A DNA stretch of 64,000 nucleotides from NCBI GenBank assembly GCA_035235625.1, contig CP141146.1, forward strand, positions 15,556,501 through 15,620,500, given 5' to 3'. This DNA is from Saururus chinensis (taxonomy: Eukaryota; Streptophyta; Magnoliopsida; Piperales; Saururaceae). Each line of letters starts with the position of its first letter. Position 1 is the first letter of the stretch. Of this stretch, positions 36,581 to 47,308 are shown piece after piece. Under the pieces are notes generated by a model. That model ran no database searches. It had not been told where the DNA came from and was given only the letters and a program-made list of their open reading frames with translations. The translations under genes were made by a program, and so were the position numbers.

Positions 36581-37249
36581 ACAACTTTTCCCAAAAACTT
36601 ACGTGCCCAAGTAGATGGTCATTTCACGGGACAAATTTGTCGATCAATCTACCATTTTCGCTTGACATCGAAATCCCCAACCATTTTCGAATATGGTAGC
36701 CCAATGCAGGCTACTCATTCAGACCAAGAGCTCTTCAATAGAGGGTCCGAAGACTCCTTGGTGAGGGTATACAACTAAAATTTGAGGGTCTTTTCTAGTG
36801 ATTTCATTGTGGCCACTCCTTACTCGGTGAGATCAAGAGGAAGAAGAAGAGCAGCCAGTCTCCTCATTTGCATTATCGGACATATAACGAAGTCACTATA
36901 TCATATAGTCTCTTCGTAGTCTACTTGTCGAAGCTTGCTTTTCTATTTTTTTTCACATTTAACTAATGCTTTAACAAGGTGTAACGTTGCACTAACCGAA
37001 TAGAGGCATGAGGTGGTGAGGTCAAAATTCTCATAATAAGGGGTAAACTTGAAGATTGGCAATTTCTGCCGAAAATTGTGAATATATGGAATTCTTCACA
37101 CAATGAAATGAACTTTGGTAAAACGTTTTAGTCCATATAAGGTTTGTAAATAGTATAAGAAAGCTTTTTAGAGGAAAGGGGAGGCTGAATACTTGATAAG
37201 AAGCAAACCAATTTGGAAGTTAGAAGATAATTGCAATTTTACCTTTATA
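36581..37249. other. Unassigned conserved stretch (unit 2)
   Basis: Colinear with 13,961-14,639. A 71-residue frame at 36,563-36,778 is not preserved in frame in unit 1, so no gene is called. Confidence 0.3.
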
Positions 37250-37474
37250 TAAGCGACTAGTAGTCAAAAGATGAAGATTTTGGAACTATTAGAATCTTGA
37301 CAACATAAGGTTGCACATTCCTCCAAAATAGATTTGATGCTCTGAGCTGATGGCATGGGGTCTTGGGAGAAGAAGAGAATATTGTTGGCAAATAGGAGAT
37401 AAGAACAAGGGGCATATCTTTAATGACTAGAGGTTGGATAAGTCTTTCATCTTTCTTATGGATGATTGAAGAAA
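37250..37474 (-). mobile_element. LINE reverse-transcriptase fragment, downstream half
   Basis: On the minus strand the RT catalytic box reads SYLLFANNILFF (from SHLLFADD in active plant LINEs), at about 37,355-37,395, followed by SAQSIKSILEE as in the palm-thumb region. Both aspartates have become Asn, so the enzyme was dead or decayed after insertion. The fragment continues, after removal of the MULE and one target copy, into 47,309 and beyond. Confidence 0.8.
37466..37474. repeat. MULE B target-site duplication, left
   Basis: TTGAAGAAA, identical to 47,300-47,308. Nine bases is the usual Mutator length. Confidence 0.9.
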
Positions 37475-38274
37475 GAGTTTTTTCCATATTACCTGGCTGA
37501 AGAAGCCAATATTCCATATTCCTTGGATTTGAAACACAAATGCCATATTACCTGTTTCTGGACAAAATTGGCCTTCGGTTTTAAATAAACTCACTACTCA
37601 TACATATTATAATAAATGAACACTAGAATAGTGTGGCTCTATTCCGGCGGGGAGGATTCATTGCTGGACATTGAAAGCCACCGGCTCAAGGTGCAAGCGG
37701 TGACTCACCGGCGAGTGTCGTTGTTAAGTAAAAACCCATTTTTTTACACTTCAAAAGTTGTCTAGGGCTCCAAAGGCTTCATTTCGATGGATTTGATCAC
37801 CCTTTAACCCCCATTATGGATATGATTGGTATTTGCATACATTACAATAGAGAGGTAGGCAATGATGGCGTATATATAGGTGTAAAGGCACGGTTGATGA
37901 ACATTGATCCGTCGGTGAGGTTCAGCGAGTTACTACTTCAAGTCAAAGAACGACTTGCTGTCAATGGTAATGTGACTTTGAAGTATTTAATTTCATCTTC
38001 CCAATCATCATTTTATATGAATTAAAAGATGATGAGAACTTGCAATCAATGTTTTCCAGTCATAAGTAGGCAAATAAGGAGGTATTATCATTGTATGCCA
38101 AGATGAGAGAGCCCGATAACAGTAACAAATCGCGATTAGTAGAAAAGAACCAGACATTCGATAGAGCTAAATCACTAGTGGTAATGGCTCAACCCAGCTC
38201 TAATTTTGGATTGCAGACGAAAATCAATGATACACAATTCACTTTTGAAACTGTCAGATAACAATGAATTTTAG

Positions 38275-38560
38275 ATTACACGAGATTGTACTTTACGTGT
38301 ACTTGAGCAAACAATATCGAACCTATCGTGTTCAGTTCAAAGAATATCATGTAAAGAAAAAACATGATATTTATAATATCATATAAGTAATGATATGACC
38401 TACATATGAAATATAACACTAATTCTTTTCAGTGTAGATGTAATAACATGAGTTGTAAATATCGTGTTATCGCTAGCACCATACAATTTGTAAATGTGTA
38501 ACCGAATACATGATGTCGAGTTATATCGCATATTGATTAACACGTTAATATCCAAGGCAG
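38275..38560. repeat. Type-1 palindrome array B1
   Basis: Intron 1 of the transposase. Clear half-sites are TATCGTGTTCAG near 38,336, AATATCATGTAAAG, and TCGTGTTAT at 38,462-38,470. Confidence 0.7.
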
Positions 38561-39454
38561 ATTGAGAGAACCGGAAAATTTGAACTCAATAAATCCACAA
38601 CATTCTTCTTACAACAATTTGATGCCTAGACTAGATTAGAAGAAATGTCCCCAATGATGAGTGCGATAAGGACTTTATTTTATACCTATGAACCCTCATA
38701 CAACCCTTGTAATTACAATGGTGAACAATTTGAAGAAGTGTGGGGTGATGATCAATGGAACGAGAATGATATAATTGTCTTTGAAAGTGTGTCTGACCAC
38801 AAAGAATTTGGACATAGCGAGGTACTCTGTAACTTTGATATTGAGGTCAAGGCAGAGTGGGTAACAGTCGATGATCTCAACCTGTTGGAACCGAATATTG
38901 GTGAGGGCGAGCTAATGACTAGCAGTTTGCACGCAAAGGACTACCAAAATCTACTCAAAATGGGTGCACATTTTGTAAGCTTGTTACATTTCAAGAGGGT
39001 TTTGATCGACCTAGTAATAGAGGAGAATTTCACTTATCGTGCTATGGATGAGGACAAGACTACTTACACCATAAATGCTCCAATCAGTCATGTAATTGGT
39101 ACATAAGGGCTTCAAACATAGGATATCATGTGACTGTGATGAGATTAGTGTCTGACCATTCATGTGGAACTCAAAGGAAGTCAACCGACCATCCTCTAGT
39201 ATCACACATTTCGATTGCGAGAAAATGTTATGGGTTGTTTAAAGATTCAATAGACTTACACCAAAAAGCATAGCAAGTTATATTTCCAAGCACTGGGGTA
39301 TAATTGCGAACTACAAGAAATGTTGGCGTGCATGTAAAGAATACTTATGATATTCCTTGAATCGTGTTTGCAGAAACATGACATTTCCATATGGCATGAC
39401 TGCGAACTACAAGAAATGTTGTTGTGCATGATGCTCTTACGGTCGCATTTTCTT

Positions 39455-39610
39455 ACAACATGGCCTATTTACCTATCGTGTTAACATTGACACGATGATT
39501 ACATAGTTCCGGTTTATGGAAACACGACTACTAAAGTTGTCATGTTATCGGGAATATGACGTATTAACTTGTCATATAATCTTTATTAGAATATTAACAA
39601 TTTAATATTT
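39455..39610. repeat. Type-1 palindrome array B2
   Basis: Transposase intron before the DDE core. Near-perfect TCGTGTTAACATTGACACGA at 39,476-39,495; also GTCATGTTATCGGGAATATG. Confidence 0.75.
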
Positions 39611-40589
39611 GATCGTGCAGGTAATGCATTGACTGATTTAATAGATGGGGACCTAGATGAATCTTATCGTAAACTTCCTGCATAAGGAATTCAGATATAA
39701 AGGATTAATCTAGGAAGTGTAGTTGTTCCAATCAAATCATGTGATATTCCCAAACCTATAGGGGGATACGAATTTAAAAGAGTCTTTTGGATGTTTAGGC
39801 CTGTTGCAATAGCTTTCAGAACAACATTTAGGCCATTTCTAATGGTAGATACGACTTTCTTTAAGGGAAAGTATCCTAGTCGGCTATTGATAGCAATTGC
39901 ACTAGACTGGAACAATAGTATGCTATGCATCGCATTTGTAGTTGTTCAGAACGAGTGTGAGAAAACATGGTGATAGTTGCTTGAATTGCTTAGAAAGAAT
40001 CTATTTTCTAATCCTCCAGTCGAGCCGGATACAATTGTTTCTGATGGAATTAAGGGCTTGGAAAATGTTGTTAAGTAGTATTTTCCCTCTACACACCACG
40101 AATATTGCATCCATCACATGGCAGCAAGGATGTTGGATAGATTCAAAGACAACTACCTAAAGAACCAGCTTCATGTGCAGCTGAAACTTTCAGACAGAAC
40201 GTGTATGATGAAACAATTAACAACATTAAAGAACATAATCCTAAAGCATTTGCTTTGCTAAATAAGATAGGTTTAGAGCACTGGGCCAATTTTGCATTTT
40301 TAGGAAAAAGATATGGAACACTCAACTCAAATAGGTCTAAAAGTGTTAATGCAATATTTAAAAAATGAGGTCGTTGCCTATAACTTGGTTAATTGAGCAT
40401 ACAAGGGAGCACACAACAGTACTCTTTGAGAAATGTCAGAGAGATGGGCAAAATATGACTGAAGAGTTAACCCCATTTGCCCATAAACACATGAAAAACA
40501 AAAGAGAAGAAGAAGGAATGTGCATGTATTGATGATATAAATGTATGAATTCCACGTTAACTCGCTATATCACCAAGTAAAATGCACCT

Positions 40590-40760
40590 ACTATCATGTG
40601 TACATTCATATGCTATTTTCCATCTCGTGTAAGTTTAACTATTAAAATAACATGATAGGTGTGATCGTAAGGCTAATGTTGATGGGTCATGTTTTTGATA
40701 ACACGACACTGATCCTTTAACGTGATCTCATTCACACGATATTCATTTAACATGACATTG
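40590..40760. repeat. Type-1 palindrome array B3
   Basis: Intron between DDE core and SWIM finger. TCATGTTTTTGATAACACGA at 40,687-40,706, CACACGATATTC, and AAATAACATGATAG. Confidence 0.7.
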
Positions 40761-41149
40761 TGAATTTGGTCAAACATAGTTGCACATGCGGAAAGTTTTA
40801 GCATCTCAGGCTACCGTGTAAACATGCAATTACGGCAATTGATCACAGACACTTCTATGTGTCTGGCTACTTCGAAATATGGTACTCAAAAGAAACATGT
40901 AGAATGACATATCGAGAGCATTTATACCCAAAGATGGATAGGCACCAGTGGGCATCCACTAGAGTTGTTCCTACATTCAACCCACCTATCCCACTCAAGC
41001 AGCAGGGGTGTCCACAGAAAAACCGAATAGAGTAACAACCAAAGGTTAAAGCCCCACACAAATGTGGAAAATGACATAAGGAAGGGGAACACCGATCGGG
41101 GATGCCTTTTCTACCCCTTTCTTTAGCTGATTGGAGGAAATGTCATTGT

Positions 41150-41420
41150 ACAATCATGTTCTTAGAAACACAGTTTTGTTTATGCATCATGTTATCTATA
41201 GAACAACCTAGTTAAGGATCATGATATCGATAACACGATATTTTGATTTTTTTACTATGCATTCTATCTATATACTTATCCTGTAATCAGTGCCCAAAGG
41301 GTTTGCGTGTTACCAATTACATGATAAGAAAAGACTTGTAATGAATATTATATTTTTCCTCCAATGCATGTCACCAATTACACAATAATGTTAATGTTGT
41401 AATATCAATAACACGACAAT
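41150..41420. repeat. Type-1 palindrome array B4
   Basis: Follows the zinc-knuckle exon. ATCGATAACACGATATT around 41,227-41,243, plus ATCATGTTATCTATAGAACA and ATCAATAACACGAC. Confidence 0.7.
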
Positions 41421-42164
41421 AGTATTAAATAAATGATCAATTTTTGAAGAGTCACTCCATAAGTGTGAATCACCAATTCGTGAGGACACCTCCCCAATTT
41501 TCAACGATGGCCTTAACCCATATTAGCAATTATAAATCCAGACCTCCGGTTAGATCAAGTTACCATTCAGTGTGACTGCCGAGAGACTACCAGGATAATA
41601 CTGGGGACGGATCAAACACCATATGTCTCCATGAGCACAACATGGTCAGCCGTCTGGGCGAAATGCAGGACAATCTGGACATTTAAATGACGCTCGGTCA
41701 TGGTTTCCTCAACCTCTGAGGTGGATCAGTAGACTGGTGTGGTCCTCATCCGTCTATGGGGAGGACTACTCATAATCGTTATTTCAATATCCCGATTGTG
41801 TAATCGCATTTTACCTGGTGGCTCACTAGGTTGTGGTCATAGAGATAGTTAGTGTACAATGTTCTATAGAATCTTCATTTCAATTGTCTATTCTAGTGAC
41901 TGTGTTTTTATCTCTCACTTGCAGTTGGTGGTGGATGAGCGCATGCAAACCCTCAAGGAGACATATGTTGAAACTTACAGACAGAGCGTGGAAGGGGAAC
42001 ATAGATGGTGGTCGATTGATGGATTTTTTATTTTTTTAATATTTTGTAAAGGATACTATCATTGTAATGGACTCATGTTTTGTAAAGAATATTATTAATA
42101 AAAGACAATATGTTTTTCCCTACAACTTTGTTGTGTATCCATTTTTGCAACTTTGTCCTTCTCA

Positions 42165-42640
42165 CGTTATTAGTAACACGATAAACATATAGTTCTGTTC
42201 TTGATGACACAATCATCACACTAATATGGCATGATGTAAATAGACTTCGTCTAATCGGCTACTCAACAAATTGGAAGATCGTATTTTTCCTATCACGATA
42301 TAAATAACGGTCAAATGAACGACCTAAATATATTTTGTCTGATTGAATACAAGACCAACTGGAAGATTGTGATCTTACTAATGCGATGTAAACAACAGTC
42401 GTATGAATGATGACACGACATAGGCCTTGGTGTGTTGTTACTTACACGAGCCGTCACCTAACTTAGACAACTTAATATGGCTTCGTGTTATTAGTAACAC
42501 GACTTTTGTATATGTGTCGTGATGATTACAAGATATGAATCCTACATTAGCCGTACGTACATTAGTTCGTGTTAGCAGTTACACGACTGATGTAAAGTCG
42601 CATAGTTGATTACACGATTGGCTACCACATATTACACTAT
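42165..42640. repeat. Type-1 palindrome array B5 between convergent genes
   Basis: Spacer between the 3' ends of the two MULE genes. Holds the best copy in the window: TCGTGTTATTAGTAACACGA at 42,483-42,502, perfect 8-bp arms around four bases. Also TCGTGTTAGCAGTTACACGA at about 42,568-42,587 and AGTAACACGATAAAC at about 42,170. Confidence 0.8.
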
Positions 42641-43324
42641 ATGGAATTAAATTAAAATAATTGAGTCTACTTTATAAATTGTTTTTTTTTTCAATAACAA
42701 TCCTTAAAAACTAGTAAAACATATTACAATTCATCGCTTTGGGATCGAATTCATGATCGATTCGCCCACAAAGAATTGCCGCACAAATCTGAGGCCTAAC
42801 CAATTTTGTGATCTTCACTTGGGCAGAATCAGGTTGAAGGACTCCTTCGGCTAGCTTTGCTATGTAATATATGAGGAACGCACTATAGTCTTTGTTTGTC
42901 TCTTGATATGGGCATTTGTTAATCTTCGTCATTGGCCACTTTGTTGCACCGTTTATGTGAAGGACCCTTTCCATTTCTACAACAACATGTTTTCTAATAT
43001 GGTTGGCCTCTGCAAAGTTGTGATTGTGGTCACCCTTTAGCAGGTTATACTACCTAAACCCCTTCTCCCTGCATTGGGCAATAAGCAAAGAAAAATAGCC
43101 AGTGACGTAGATTGGAATGAAACCACTCACAGTGTTAACATTTAGCCTTTTCATCAAGTTTCCAATGACTTTGGGGAGCATCTCCTCCTTGTCATGTTGT
43201 GTCCCAACATTATAGTACTGCTGGATAGCAAATCTTAAAAAAAAAACAGTTGGGATAAAGCATGGGATATCTAATATTGCGCTCCTTTAGAATTGGCTAA
43301 AGATGTCTATGACATAAAATTATC

Positions 43325-43620
43325 AATAAAATATTAGTGTTAGTGATAACATGATGTACGATACATCGTGTCACTACAAACACGACATGTGAATTAATAG
43401 TGTAACAGATAACACGACATAAAATATGTCGTGTAATCACGAATACGCCAGTTATACATGATAATATCGTCTTAAAATTATCATGTTACTTATACAATGA
43501 TATGTAGATGTTTCGTATTATCAATAAAGTCATAAATAGAAGTGGCCTTTGCCACTTTTCGCCCATCGTGTAATTAATAACACGCTATGTAATGCAACAT
43601 ATGTTCAAGAACACGATGTT
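43325..43620. repeat. Type-1 palindrome array B6
   Basis: Intron of the Ulp1-like gene. TCGTGTAATTAATAACACG at 43,566-43,584, GATAACACGACATA, TGTCGTGTAATCACGA. Ortholog of 665-930 and 20,310-20,610. Confidence 0.75.
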
Positions 43621-44394
43621 TCCTCATTCGTTATGCACTGTTGTCTAAGTAGAGACACATAGTCAATGTGGAGAAGCATCACCATGGGCCATTCCTTGTG
43701 TGGCTGCCCCAAAAAGTCCTAGATGGTCTCCTATTCTTCGCCCTGTAAAATCTCCATGTGGAACACCATCTATAGATCAAGGTAGTTGTGTGGCACCATA
43801 GCGACCTCCTTCTTGTCCTTATGCTACTCAGCATGCTCTTCCACTTCTATCACATGTCGGATACTTTTTCGGAATTCCTTATCAACTGAAGGGGTATTCG
43901 ATATAATGGCACTAATAGAATCAACATTTGAGCCCACCATTTCCGAGGTAAGAGACTTTGCAAAAAATGCCTCTTGTGCAGGGATAATATATGGGGCAGG
44001 GATGGATGCCAATGGAACTTCATCCTCTGGCTTTGCCTTTTGCTCCTCCTTTGCTGGGCACTTCATCTTTGTAATCTTCTCAGCAATATAGCTACTATCC
44101 TCTTAGGCACAGGAGGTAGGAGGGATGCGATGGGGCCAACATCTAAAGCTTTCTGCTTCTTTATCTTCGGCTTCATTTGCTTCAGTGGCACTGCTTCCTC
44201 CTCTCGGCCTTGACCTAATTTTTCCTCCCAGGATTGTACCTTTTCCTCCTCCCAGTATTGAACCACTTCCTCATTAATTTTCCTGAGGAATTTGGTGATT
44301 ATGGTCTTTTCAACCTTTAGACCCTTCTTCTTCTTTGGGGAGCTAGCTTTTGACCCCCTTTTCTCTACATATAACATGTAACAATTTGTATTAG

Positions 44395-44605
44395 TAAATA
44401 CACGACATGCAACCAAATCATATTATTGACATGACATGTCCACCTATCGTATTGAAAATAATACGTAATATATGCGGTTGTGTCATCGATCAAACGTCCA
44501 CTACCATATCATTTTCTTATAAAACGACATTGTATGTTTTCATGTTATCGATGACACGATGACCTACAAATTAACATGATAATAAAAAAGGTCGTGTAAT
44601 AAAAA
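44395..44605. repeat. Type-1 palindrome array B7
   Basis: Intron. TCATGTTATCGATGACACGA at 44,540-44,559; also AATACACGACATGC. Confidence 0.75.
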
Positions 44606-45404
44606 ATATACTTGTGCAAAATGAAATCCTCATCAATAGACTGAGGTACATGTTTTCTTTGCTCTTCACGAGCAGATTGTTGAACAACTTCACTTGATTT
44701 GGAAGCTCTGGCCTTAACCTGAACTGATGTCTCTCCTTCGGTTGTTGGCGGAGGGGTTGCTGCATGTCAGATCTCCAGTTGAGGGGGTACATGCGGCTGC
44801 TCGGCCTCCAGTTCAGGCGGGGGTTGCATTTGTTCTATTAAGCTCATTACCACCTTAAAAGCGTTTTTAACCCTCTGGAGCGCAACTTGCACCGTGTTCA
44901 TGCTCCCACCCCGCTCTCTATACAAGATGGCCTTCTCCAATACAACATCAACGATCCCAGTCATGACATCAACTGGTATGACAAAGTTGTCAATGACGAC
45001 TTTGACGGATTGTAATTTCCCTTACATCTGACCACGATGGGGTTGAACATGAACCATTTTGCTCTTTATTGTGATATATGTGGCTGCCTTCTTCGCCTTC
45101 AGAGCTTGCATTTGGCCATTGATTAAGTGGGCCTCTTCGGAAATTGGAGTGATTTGCATAACCACTTGTGAATTGACCTTGAGCCGCACGAGTATCTCCT
45201 CGTACCACTTCCTCATCCTTTGATGAGCTAACAGCTTCTTCCTCGCCTTTTCATCAGTCGGGTCAAATTTAGCGGTCTTCTCCACGTCCATCGACATTTG
45301 CGTAAACTCAGGCTACCTCTTATACCTCGGGCTACATGGAGGAGCAGTTGGAGCCCATATAGAGGTATGCTAAAAAAAATCATACCTAGTGAACAAGGCA
45401 AAAC

Positions 45405-45670
45405 AATCTTGTTAATTGTGTTCATATGTCATGTATGTCGTGTCATGGATAACATGTTTATTAAACTCACCGTGTTATCAATTATATAGTACTTTATCAT
45501 CTTACCGATAACACGATATGTACACTTTCGTGTTAAGTAGCATTTTTGCTTAAACACGATACATACACAATTGTGTGATTCATATGACGATAAACCTAAA
45601 GTGTGTATATGATATCATGTTATCAATACCATTTGCATCATACCCATCGTGTTATGGATAATATATTTAC
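45405..45670. repeat. Type-1 palindrome array B8
   Basis: Intron next to the DUF1985-like exon. TAACACGA at 45,509-45,516 followed by TCGTGTTA at 45,528-45,535 (outward-facing pair), and ATCGTGTTATGGATAATA near 45,648. Confidence 0.75.
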
Positions 45671-46439
45671 TTGTAGTACAAATGAAGCCCCAACGAGAAT
45701 TACGGCGGTGGCGGAGAGCTCACCTTGTCTATTTCTGATGTTTCGGTGGTTTGATGATATGCCTCGAATCAATATGTCATGAACGGCCCCAACCCAATTG
45801 TACCTCCCCACAACTGTCATGTCATCTATCAAGTCACACAGGGATGGGGAGATAGATATGTTGCTCTGTATGAATAACACGAGGTCCCCCATGTGTACAA
45901 TGGCACCCCATGCTAAGTCCTCATTGAAGACAATCCGTCTATTGTCTGCCACTTTTTTCAACATTTCTTCAATCAAATTCTTCTCCAATCCCTTCCCTGT
46001 GAAGAACTTTCTGAAGAATTGCCTCTTGCTTTGGGCAGCCTTCCCATCGCCACTATCCAACTTCAATGGTTTCCCTTTAACACTCAAACTTGTGATCAGT
46101 GTGACTTCTTTGACTGTAAGGTGTAGTATTTTGCCCCGAATGTTGAAAACTTCTTTTGAGTCGTACCAACACTCACCTATTAAAACATCCAGGAGTGGTC
46201 TGGAGGTAATTATTTGCATGCAATCGTATACTGGATAGAACCCAATTTCGTCCAAGATTGCCTTGCATCCCGGCCTCGATTCAACGAGGTCTTTTGTTAG
46301 TCTAAGTCCAGTGGGAAACTGTTACTTCCTAGACCTGGTCTCCTCCCATAGATTATCTTCTTCTTCTTTCTGATGCCTTCACTGATTTTGCCATTTGACT
46401 GTATTCTTGTAGCTCTTTATCTATAAAAGATGTTATACA

Positions 46440-46810
46440 TATGTATATCAACAATGAGTCGTGACCAAAATCAAAGAGTCGTGTTGATTTACATTATGTA
46501 GCTAACGTACAAATACACGCTTAAGTTCCTATATCGTGTTATGGGTACACGATATGATACCTTCTCATAAACGATAGCACAACAATTGAATGTCGGCTTT
46601 CGAGTATCGTGTTATTCATAACATGTTATGTATGCTATGCATACACGATAGGAGGACATCTATATCGTATATTATATTATCGATAATACGATATAGTACA
46701 TATCGTATACTTTATAACATGACCAACTACTGAAGGGATGAAAGTACTAACTATGTCGTGTGTTCCATAACACGATATATGAAACATCGTGTATATGAAT
46801 CTACGATTTA
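46440..46810. repeat. Type-1 palindrome array B9, 5' flank of Ulp1-like gene
   Basis: Upstream of the predicted start codon. TCGTGTTATGGGTACACGA at 46,534-46,552, TATCGTGTTATTCATAACAT near 46,605, TGTCGTGTGTTCCATAACAC near 46,755. This places the motif in the likely promoter of the DUF1985-like gene. Confidence 0.78.
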
Positions 46811-47240
46811 GAGCTAGAGAAAGCCATTATCACTAAAATTGATCCAAGCCAGATTAACCCCTCGATCGGCCGGTGTTTTTTGTCGAAGTTCATTGTTTTA
46901 CTAGGATTGCATCAGTATATGCTCGGACAGAACCTCACTTCACAGCAAAACTCAATTTGGGGAGGAAAATAATAAGATTGCATGTCGGAAAGAAAACGAA
47001 TGTTGCGGTGTTTTTTCGTGTCTCACTTATCGCACTTTGGAAATCGGCTATCGGATTTTGGAATTCACTGGTGAGATTGGTCGGAATCGGAACTCACACT
47101 ACGTTTTCGCTTCTCACTGATTGGACTGTTGAAATTGCCAGTTGGTACGGGTAATAGGTTTACATTATATATAACCCTAACCCAGGGGTATTTTTATCTA
47201 AAATTTATCAATATCGTGTAAGTTCTCGATGATATTTTTT
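46811..47240. other. Subterminal region of MULE B
   Basis: Noncoding sequence between array B9 and the right inverted repeat, with GATCGGCCGG and several ATCGG/CCGAT words. The plus-strand 93-residue frame at 46,873-47,154 has no recognisable family. Confidence 0.4.
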
Positions 47241-47299
47241 TGAAAAATCCAGGAAATATAGAATATTGGCTTCTTCAGCTAGATAATATGGAAAAACTC

Positions 47300-47308
47300 T
47301 TGAAGAAA
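47300..47308. repeat. MULE B target-site duplication, right
   Basis: TTGAAGAAA, identical to 37,466-37,474. Confidence 0.9.

Larger units (their letters stand above)
37816..42040 (+). pseudogene. MURA-type MULE transposase (MULE B)
   Basis: Ortholog of the gene at 15,186-19,017. First exon 37,816-38,270 (MDMIGICIHYNREVG). The exon at 38,645-39,106 is open for 153 codons (YEPSYNPCNYNGEQFEEVW), acidic as in MuDR-family N-termini. The zinc-finger segment follows (39,100-39,350, TPKSIASYISKHWG), then the DDE core (39,620-40,500): first Asp in FLMVDTTFFKGKYPSRLLIA, second in IVSDGIKGL, and a GLEHWANF block where the last acidic residue is expected. The SWIM finger lies at about 40,770-40,900 and a zinc knuckle begun at about 41,050 is cut after its first Cys-Gly-Lys. 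A last exon ends near 42,040. Stops at several points (for example after CEKTW at about 39,973) make it inactive. Each intron is a type-1 array. Confidence 0.85.
20924..43941. repeat. Segmental duplication unit 2
   Basis: Second complete tandem unit. It starts at the MULE/IWS1 junction and runs to the internal MULE point (AGCCCACCAT at 43,931-43,940) where units 0 and 1 stop. Unlike them it continues into the rest of the MULE, as expected for the last unit of a tandem array. Extra content relative to unit 1: hAT-type elements at 24,087-25,258 and 27,281-29,629 and the body of the second IWS1 copy. Confidence 0.75.
42700..46394 (-). pseudogene. DUF1985-like/Ulp1-like gene of MULE B
   Basis: Second gene of the element, convergent to the transposase. 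Possible start ATG at 46,394. The N-terminal exon (46,380-45,638) is open for 205 codons from 46,255 and reads EVFNIRGKILHLTVKEVTLITSL, then EDLAWGAIVHMGDLVLF and RYNWVGAVHDIL, the layout of the plant transposon domain DUF1985. Charged middle exons follow (45,300-44,600 and 44,416-43,640; KKKKGLKVEK, EEKVQSWEEKLGQ). The Ulp1-like part lies at 43,260-42,711. Its last box reads ETNKDYSAFLIYYIAKLA: the catalytic Cys position is Tyr (42,885-42,887), and the expected His position reads Tyr-Phe. The gene may have been a non-proteolytic binding protein like VANC before it decayed; DUF1985 assignment is by eye. Confidence 0.7.
37475..47299. mobile_element. MULE B, complete Mutator-like element (9,825 bp)
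   Basis: Both ends are present. Terminal inverted repeats of about 59 bp (37,475-37,533 and 47,241-47,299): left starts GAGTTTTTTCCATATTACC, right reverse complement starts GAGTTTTTCCATATTATC, and both contain TGAAGAAGCCAATATTC. Perfect 9-bp target duplications flank it. Inside are two convergent broken genes: a MURA-type transposase on plus and a DUF1985-like/Ulp1-like gene on minus. This layout resembles plant MULEs that carry a Ulp1-type gene (Kaonashi/KIULP) and the VANDAL group. Nine arrays of a private palindrome fill the introns and the intergenic space. It has no intact gene, so it is non-autonomous now. Confidence 0.92.

Noticed and set aside
45798-46238. Plus-strand 146-residue frame
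   Set aside because: Shadow of the 205-codon DUF1985-like exon on the minus strand, which shows the conserved motifs.
38275-46810. Regularly repeated short palindromes looking like a CRISPR array
   Set aside because: The sequence is plant nuclear DNA; repeats are degenerate half-sites with irregular spacing inside introns, without unique spacers of constant length.
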